The notes under the pieces are model-generated. The model searched no databases. It saw only the letters and a program-made list of their open reading frames with translations, and had not been told where the DNA came from. Positions 58,985-64,000 of a DNA stretch of 64,000 bases are shown here, piece by piece; within the stretch, counting starts at the first letter, position 1; every line of letters starts with the position of its first letter. The stretch is from Gammaproteobacteria bacterium (GTDB taxonomy: Bacteria > Pseudomonadota > Gammaproteobacteria > Pseudomonadales > Halieaceae). Made by a program: the position numbers and the translations under genes. The stretch covers positions 1 to 64,000 of the forward strand of contig JANSYN010000003.1 in NCBI GenBank assembly GCA_024742415.1, in the 5' to 3' direction.

Positions 58985-61162
58985 CTAGTTGGCGATAGCC
59001 GAGGTTGTGGTCGGGTTATTATGGACCGCAAACCGTTCCTGCTTGAGAAGCAGCACGTCGACCAGGATGTTGCCGGCTTCGAGCAGCAATACGTCATCCT
59101 TGATATCTGTTTGTTCCTCTTCGAGCGCGGGATCATCGTCTTCGTCTTGCTGGGCATCCTCGATCGCCGTCAGCAGGGCCTCGCCCTTCGCTTTGCGGCG
59201 CTTGTTTTCGATGCCCAGCACCTTGGCTTCCTGATCGTCGCGCAGGGCGATGCGTGCTTTCTCGTTCAGAGGCAGCGATTTCAGGCTGCGGGCTTCTTCG
59301 GCCAGCGCGACCTGATCTTCCAGGTAGATGAAGTCCGGGTTGCGTTCGCTGCGCAGTTGAAACTGCTGGTTAATGACCGGCAGCACGGTGGAAAGATCGT
59401 CATAGTTGCGGTGCCGCACCGGGTTGATCTGGTCCCACTTCAGGGCGTGATCGAGCGCGCTTTCGCCAACCTCTTCGGTATTGTACAGCGTGGGGAACTC
59501 AACATCCGGCAGAACACCGCGATGCTGGGTGCTCTCGCCTGAGATGCGGTAGAACTTGCTCTCTGTGATCTTTAGTTGGCCCTCGGTCAGGGGAATAAGG
59601 GTTTGTACTGTGCCTTTACCAAAGGAGCGATCACCGACGATAATGCCGCGCTGGTAATCCTGTATGGCGCCCGCAAAAATTTCCGAGGCAGAGGCGCTGA
59701 GCCGATTCACCAGCACTACCATGGGGCCCTCGTAGTAGTCGCTCTTGAGTCGTTTGCCATCAGGCCAGATGTTCTTGCCGTCGCGCCAGACGCGCCGTGA
59801 AGCGTGGCGGATCTGCACCGTAGGGCCGTACTCGATAAAAAGCCCGGTCAGTTCATTGGCTTCCTGCAAGGAGCCGCCGCCGTTATTACGCAGGTCGACG
59901 ACGATGCCTGCCACGCCTTCCTCCTGTAGCTCGCCGAGCAGCTTCCTGACATCGCGTGTAGTGCTGCGGTAGTCCTTCTCACCGCGACGCATGGCGTCGA
60001 AATCAATATAGAACGCCGGAATATCGATTACGCCGACCTTGATCACGCCGTCGCCCGTGGGTACTTCGAGAATTTTTTTCTGTGCTGACTGCTCTTCCAG
60101 TTTGACCTGGTTGCGCACGATCGTGATGGTTTTGCGCTGATCCGTGGTTTTGGCCTTGGCGGGAATGACCTCGAGGACCACGGTAGAGCCCTTGGGCCCC
60201 CGAATCAATTCAACGACTTCGTCCAGGCGCCAGCCGATAACGTCTTCCATCTTGCCGTCTTCACCCTGGGCTACCCCAACAATACGGTCCGATGGCTGCA
60301 ATTCCCCTTGTTTGTCTGCCGGACCCTTGGCGACGAGGCGCGCGACCTTGGTGTACTCGTCTTCGGTTTGCAAGACCGCACCGATGCCTTCCAGCGACAG
60401 GCGCATATTGATATTGAAGTTCTCTGACCTGCGTGGTGACAGATAATTGGTGTGCGGATCGTACAGTTCTGTTAGCGCGTTAGCGTAAATCTGGAAGACG
60501 TCCTGGTTGTTGTACTTTTGCACGCGACTGAGCTGGTTGCTGTATCGCTTGACCAGGGTGGGCGCGATTTCGTCCTGCGGCTTGTCGGCGAGTTTCAGAC
60601 TCAGCACCTGGTTCTTGATCTGCTTGCGCCAGCGCTCATCCTGCTCCTCGAGGGTTGCAGCAAAGGGGCGCTCATCGATATCGAGTACATAGGCTTCATC
60701 TTTGGTGAAATCCATCGCGGCAACCGCGTCCGGAAGCTCCGCGATGACTTTTTCCAGGCGTGCTTCCAGTCGCTCCTGAAAGCGATTGAATATCGCAAAA
60801 CCTGCATCGAGAGTACCGTTGCTCAACTGATCGTCCATCACGGTACGGTATTGCTCAAATTCGGCAATGTCGGCGGCAATGAAAAACATTTTGCCGCGAT
60901 CGAGCTTGTCGATGTAGGCGTCCAGGTGCTGGGAAGACAACTGGTCATCGTACTCCAGTGTCGAGTAGTGGCGCTCCTGCAGCTGTTTTACCAGCTCTAT
61001 AGCAGTCTCGCGTTGTTCTCTGGAGTATTCAATGGCGGCCTGCGCATGAGTACTCAGTGCCAGCAACAGCAGCACTGAGGCGGTCAGCCGTGTTGCCATA
61101 AACGCGCGTATTGAAGCTAAAGCGCTGGACTGAAAGGCGAACGGATGGGTGAAGAAGCTCAC
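58985..61162 (-). CDS. prc: Tail-specific protease Prc (CtpA family)
   Basis: Periplasmic S41 protease (725 aa). A long signal region (hydrophobic LTASVLLLLALSTHAQA) is followed by a helical N-domain, then a PDZ domain with GIGAVLQTEDEYTKV and ADKQGELQPSDRIVGV. The protease core has VVDLRNNGGGSLQEA, catalytic Ser region SASASEIF and catalytic Lys in SFGKGTVQ. GTG 61162 has AGGAA eight bases upstream, whereas the in-frame ATG at 61099 has none, so the longer start is kept. It is convergent with cysG. Confidence 0.93.
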   Translation of the reverse strand: MSFFTHPFAFQSSALASIRAFMATRLTASVLLLLALSTHAQAAIEYSREQRETAIELVKQLQERHYSTLEYDDQLSSQHLDAYIDKLDRGKMFFIAADIAEFEQYRTVMDDQLSNGTLDAGFAIFNRFQERLEARLEKVIAELPDAVAAMDFTKDEAYVLDIDERPFAATLEEQDERWRKQIKNQVLSLKLADKPQDEIAPTLVKRYSNQLSRVQKYNNQDVFQIYANALTELYDPHTNYLSPRRSENFNINMRLSLEGIGAVLQTEDEYTKVARLVAKGPADKQGELQPSDRIVGVAQGEDGKMEDVIGWRLDEVVELIRGPKGSTVVLEVIPAKAKTTDQRKTITIVRNQVKLEEQSAQKKILEVPTGDGVIKVGVIDIPAFYIDFDAMRRGEKDYRSTTRDVRKLLGELQEEGVAGIVVDLRNNGGGSLQEANELTGLFIEYGPTVQIRHASRRVWRDGKNIWPDGKRLKSDYYEGPMVVLVNRLSASASEIFAGAIQDYQRGIIVGDRSFGKGTVQTLIPLTEGQLKITESKFYRISGESTQHRGVLPDVEFPTLYNTEEVGESALDHALKWDQINPVRHRNYDDLSTVLPVINQQFQLRSERNPDFIYLEDQVALAEEARSLKSLPLNEKARIALRDDQEAKVLGIENKRRKAKGEALLTAIEDAQQDEDDDPALEEEQTDIKDDVLLLEAGNILVDVLLLKQERFAVHNNPTTTSAIAN

Positions 61163-61500
61163 GTGTTGTATTCCTGATGTTGCGCGTTAATGATGCAAGT
61201 GTACCCCTGTGTTGGCGTTCGGCAAACTCTGCAGGTTTCAAAGCTGCTATAGAGGCCACATTTCAGGCAAAGTTCTATCGAGGCCTGGCAAAGTATGTAC
61301 AAAGCCCTGACGCTTCAGCATGCCCCCGGCGTCCGCGTGTCCTGGCCTGCTTGCCGGCATTCGCGCCGGCTGGCAGCGCTGTCAACACGTCGAGCGGAGC
61401 ATGAGATATAATTTGGCTTGTTCGTAAAATATACGTATAACAATGACTTACGAAGTATAAGTTAACAAGTGTATTAGATACAGATATGGTCCACAAAAGT
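61163..61500. other. 338-bp intergenic region arsJ-prc, partly AT-rich
   Basis: There is no gene. Bases 61400-61490 are notably AT-rich compared with the genome and contain the palindrome ATACGTAT (61431-61438). A GC-rich short hairpin (GCCGGC 61353-61358 with 61365-61370) lies nearer prc. The region should hold the prc promoter and the end of the arsJ transcript. The base-composition break could mark a junction with the acquired arsenic genes. Confidence 0.5.
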
Positions 61501-62724
61501 TCAATCCAGCGGTTTGGGTAACAGTAGCGACAGTGCGGTTGCACCGCCAAGCATGATCGCTGAACCGATCAGGCAGCTTTGCAGGCTTTGCGTCTGGTAT
61601 AGCCAGCCCGAGGCAACGGTGCCAAACAGCCGACCCATGGCATTGGCCATGTAGTAAAAGCCCACATCGAGCGCGACACCCTCGCGGTCCGCATAACTGA
61701 CGATCAGGTAGCTGTGCAGTGAAGACACTACCGCAAAGAGCACGCCGAAAACGATCAGGCCGCAAACCAGCGTCAGTTCGGGCAGCGGCCATCCCAGCAG
61801 CGACCGCGTGTCGACAAAAGAGGCTGCCCCGGGTGTAAGTGCAATGCCGCAAGCGACCACGGCCAGCAACCCAGTCCACAGGGCCACGGTTGTCCCCCCT
61901 TGCAGTGCGGAGTGACCGGTCAGGCGAGGTGCAATGGTTTGGACGCCGCCGTAGCCGACCACCCAAAGCGCGAAAAAGCTGCCGACCTGAACCGACGACC
62001 AACCGAACACGGTCGCAAAATGCACAGGTACCGCGATGACAAACCAGATATCCCTGGCACCGAACAGGAAAAAGCGTGCAGCGGACAGCGCGTTGATTTC
62101 GGCGCGCTTGGCAAGCAAGCGTGACAATGCAGGCTTGCTGCGCATTTTGCCAAGTCCGGGTGTCAGTAAAATCAGGCTCGCGACCCAGACAGCGAACAGG
62201 GTCGCCAACATGGCAGCCACTGCACCCTGGAAGCCCCACAGTGCCAGCAGCGCGCCGCCGAGGAAAAACCCCAGCCCCTTGAGCGCGTTTTTCGAGCCTG
62301 TCAGCAAGGCTACCCAACGAAACAGCCGGCCCTGATGACCACTGGGCACCAGCAGTTTCACCGCGCTTTTCGCGCTCATCTTGTTCAGGTCTTTGGCAAT
62401 ACCCGACAATGCCTGGGCGGCCATCACCCAGGGCACCGTAAGCAATGTTGTCGGCACCAGCAGCATGGCCAGCGCCAGCAGTTGCAAACCCAGCCCGATA
62501 TTCATGGTGCGGTTGAGTCCCAGGTGCGCGCCCAGCCAGCCGCCCAGCAAGTTGGTGACAACGCCAAAAAATTCATAGAACACGAAGAGCAGGGCGATCT
62601 CCAGGGGTGAGTAGCCAAGCGCATTGAAATAGAGCACGACCAGCATGCGCAGCGCGCCATCGGTCAGCGTGAATGCCCAGTAGTTGCCTGTGATCAGAAC
62701 GTATTGTCGTTGCAGGGTAGTCAT
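61501..62724 (-). CDS. arsJ: Organoarsenical efflux MFS transporter ArsJ
   Basis: A 407-aa major facilitator with about twelve hydrophobic segments that exports 1-arseno-3-phosphoglycerate. The opening QYVLITGNYWAFTLTDGALRM and the loops ALSGIAKDLNKMSAKSAVK and KNALKGLGFFLGG are characteristic of ArsJ. The neighbouring upstream gene is the GAPDH that makes the exported compound; the two stops and starts are 12 bases apart. No arsR, arsC or acr3 is visible. Confidence 0.92.
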   Translation of the reverse strand: MTTLQRQYVLITGNYWAFTLTDGALRMLVVLYFNALGYSPLEIALLFVFYEFFGVVTNLLGGWLGAHLGLNRTMNIGLGLQLLALAMLLVPTTLLTVPWVMAAQALSGIAKDLNKMSAKSAVKLLVPSGHQGRLFRWVALLTGSKNALKGLGFFLGGALLALWGFQGAVAAMLATLFAVWVASLILLTPGLGKMRSKPALSRLLAKRAEINALSAARFFLFGARDIWFVIAVPVHFATVFGWSSVQVGSFFALWVVGYGGVQTIAPRLTGHSALQGGTTVALWTGLLAVVACGIALTPGAASFVDTRSLLGWPLPELTLVCGLIVFGVLFAVVSSLHSYLIVSYADREGVALDVGFYYMANAMGRLFGTVASGWLYQTQSLQSCLIGSAIMLGGATALSLLLPKPLD

Positions 62725-62736
62725 CGAGGCGCAGGC

Positions 62737-63747
62737 CTACCGCGCAGGCAGGCCGGATATCATCCTCAACAAATCGATCACGCGCTGTGCGTAACCCCAC
62801 TCGTTGTCGTACCACGCGTACACTTTGAGCAGAGTGTCATCAATCACCAGCGTGGAAGCCGCGTCCACGATACAAGAGCGCGGATCAGATCGAAAATCCG
62901 CAGACACGAGGGGACGCTCTTCATAACCCAGAATGCCGGCCAGAGCACCGCAGGCGGCTGCTTTGAACAGGGCGTTGACCTCGTTTGCTGTGGTGCCACG
63001 GGACAACTGGAACACGCAATCGGTCAACGATGCATTGGCTAAAGGCACGCGCACGGCGTGACCGTGCAGCCTGCCGGCAAGTTCAGGGAATATCCGAGTA
63101 ATTGCCACGACTGAGCCCGTCGTGGTGGGTATCAGGTTCAGCGATGATGCCCTGGCGCGACGCAGGTCGTGGTGGTGTGTGTCGAGTATGCTCTGGGTAT
63201 TGGTAAGGTCGTGAATGGTGGTGATAGCGCCGTGCACAATGCCCAGGTGAGGGTGAAGTACCTGTATTATCGGGGCGAGGCAATTGGTCGTGCACGAAGC
63301 GGCCGTAACGATGCGGTGCTGATCCGGGTCATACACTGAGTGATTCACGCCCATGACAATATCGGGGATGGCATCATCTTTAACCGGTGCAGTGACCACG
63401 ACTCTTCCGACGCCTTGCTCGATATAGTGCGCGAGCTGCTCTGCCTTGAGAAACTTTCCAGAGGCTTCAATCACAACGTCGCAAGCGGACCAGTCAGTTG
63501 CAGCCAACTCCTGGTTGTGCGTGACATTGGCGCGGCTGTTTCCAATGCGTAGGCCGGCAGCGTCGGCCGTTACCTCCCGATGCCAGCGCCCGTGGACTGA
63601 ATCAAACATCAGCAGGTGAGCAAATGACGCGGTGCTGCCCAGAGGGTCGTTGATCTGGATGATATTGCAGTCGTCATGCTCGAACAGGATGCGCAACGCA
63701 AGGCGGCCCATACGGCCAAAGCCGTTGATTCCAACATTTATCGCCAT
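62737..63747 (-). CDS. ArsJ-associated glyceraldehyde-3-phosphate dehydrogenase
   Basis: GAPDH paralogue (336 aa). In the ArsJ pathway it uses arsenate in place of phosphate to form 1-arseno-3-phosphoglycerate. The Rossmann motif INGFGRMGRLALR, the catalytic Cys152 in AASCTTNCLAP, TTIHDLTNTQSILD and WYDNEWGYAQR are present. The pairing with arsJ distinguishes it from the glycolytic enzyme; the active-site sequence alone does not. A TACAAT -10-like element lies on the minus strand at 63810-63815. Confidence 0.92.
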   Translation of the reverse strand: MAINVGINGFGRMGRLALRILFEHDDCNIIQINDPLGSTASFAHLLMFDSVHGRWHREVTADAAGLRIGNSRANVTHNQELAATDWSACDVVIEASGKFLKAEQLAHYIEQGVGRVVVTAPVKDDAIPDIVMGVNHSVYDPDQHRIVTAASCTTNCLAPIIQVLHPHLGIVHGAITTIHDLTNTQSILDTHHHDLRRARASSLNLIPTTTGSVVAITRIFPELAGRLHGHAVRVPLANASLTDCVFQLSRGTTANEVNALFKAAACGALAGILGYEERPLVSADFRSDPRSCIVDAASTLVIDDTLLKVYAWYDNEWGYAQRVIDLLRMISGLPAR

Positions 63748-63848
63748 AGTATGCCCGATCTACCGGTTTGCCAGCGTCGCAGCAGGCGTTGATCTCGCCG
63801 CGACGCCGTATTGTACTGCCAGCCTACACCGGAAAGGTTACAGGAATA

Positions 63849-64000
63849 TCAAACGGTGGGCGCCGCCTGCGGGCCACGGACCAGACGTCCCGGTCGAGCG
63901 CCGGTTTCGACGCCATCTTCGAAGATCACCTGGCCGCTACACAGGGTCAGTTTGTAGCCATCTACTTTCTGGATCAGGCGCCTCGCATTTGCGGGCAGGT
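63849..64000 (-). CDS. Amidohydrolase / N-acyl-D-amino-acid deacylase, C-terminal fragment
   Basis: The minus-strand frame is open from the right edge to a stop at 63849-63851 and encodes about 50 residues. They read LPANARRLIQKVDGYKLTL..., then GQVIFEDGVETGARPGRLVRGP. The LPAxxRRL start and the final G-xx-TGARPGRLVRG block are how amidohydrolase-family D-aminoacylase-like enzymes end. The active-site part is outside the window, so the substrate is unknown. The stop lies 101 bases upstream of the GAPDH start on the same strand. Confidence 0.65.
   Translation of the reverse strand, partial: LPANARRLIQKVDGYKLTLCSGQVIFEDGVETGARPGRLVRGPQAAPTV

Noticed and set aside
61429-61465. Site-specific recombination site resembling loxP or dif
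   Set aside because: ACGAAGTATAAGTTA only loosely resembles a loxP arm, with no second arm at correct spacing, no recombinase nearby and no match to gammaproteobacterial dif.
61448-62317. 289-codon minus-strand frame overlapping arsJ
   Set aside because: It is out of frame with arsJ and Arg/Gly/Cys-rich, unlike any membrane or soluble protein; arsJ is fully supported.

Overview
This is one contiguous piece of a gammaproteobacterial chromosome. The lineage call rests on gene order. From 37 to 59 kb the order roxA - purB - hflD - mnmA - nudJ - rluE | icd and clpS - clpA | infA - bpt - aat - trxB | ftsK - lolA - rarA - crcB - serS - cysG follows the Escherichia coli/Pseudomonas backbone, although phoPQ, cydDC and lrp are missing. 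CysB is exactly 324 aa, and ThrH is close to the pseudomonad protein. The metabolic genes (F420-type LLM oxidoreductase, PQQ dehydrogenase, acyl-CoA enzymes, ethylmalonyl-CoA pathway enzymes) suggest a marine, Halieaceae/Cellvibrionales-like bacterium. That family-level placement is inference.

Layout. 1-211: right end of an IS481-like insertion sequence, then a strong rho-independent terminator. 0.2-9.8 kb: PQQ quinohemoprotein lipoprotein, LLM oxidoreductase, moaCDE, a flavin reductase, a Nudix enzyme, a Bcp peroxiredoxin, then an amidohydrolase/GST-like/SnoaL-like cluster facing a MarR regulator. 9.9-20.1 kb: exonuclease III, yajC, a PLP D-cysteine desulfhydrase-like enzyme, a sodium:alanine symporter, a large acetyl-CoA hydrolase/transferase, a 5'-nucleotidase, cysB, thrH and pabB. 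20.5-29.1 kb (plus strand): two-subunit biotin carboxylase, methylmalonyl-CoA epimerase, methylmalonyl-CoA mutase, MeaB GTPase and a small Rieske protein. 29.2-36.1 kb (minus strand): methylsuccinyl-CoA dehydrogenase, mesaconyl-CoA hydratase, ethylmalonyl-CoA mutase, a second MeaB-like GTPase and a malyl/methylmalyl-CoA lyase. A second CitE-like protein lies divergently at 36.4-37.3 kb. 37.3-61.2 kb: the conserved housekeeping backbone ending with the Prc protease. 61.5-63.7 kb: an ArsJ/GAPDH arsenate-detoxification pair. 63.8-64.0 kb: C-terminus of an amidohydrolase/deacylase.

How they work together. The 20.5-37.3 kb region reads as one carbon-assimilation island. The minus-strand operon encodes the characteristic later steps of the ethylmalonyl-CoA pathway: ethylmalonyl-CoA -> methylsuccinyl-CoA -> mesaconyl-CoA -> beta-methylmalyl-CoA -> glyoxylate + propionyl-CoA. 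The plus-strand operon then takes propionyl-CoA to succinyl-CoA. The divergent CitE-like protein could hydrolyse malyl-CoA to malate. The entry enzyme crotonyl-CoA carboxylase/reductase is not in this window, so the pathway is incomplete as seen here. Each B12 mutase has its own MeaB-type G-protein. The intergenic control regions of the island carry palindromes and direct repeats that look like operators, but no dedicated regulator gene lies inside it.

No rRNA, tRNA, CRISPR array, prophage or replication origin was found. Product names rest on motif and family recognition by eye. Promoters and operators are visual candidates only.
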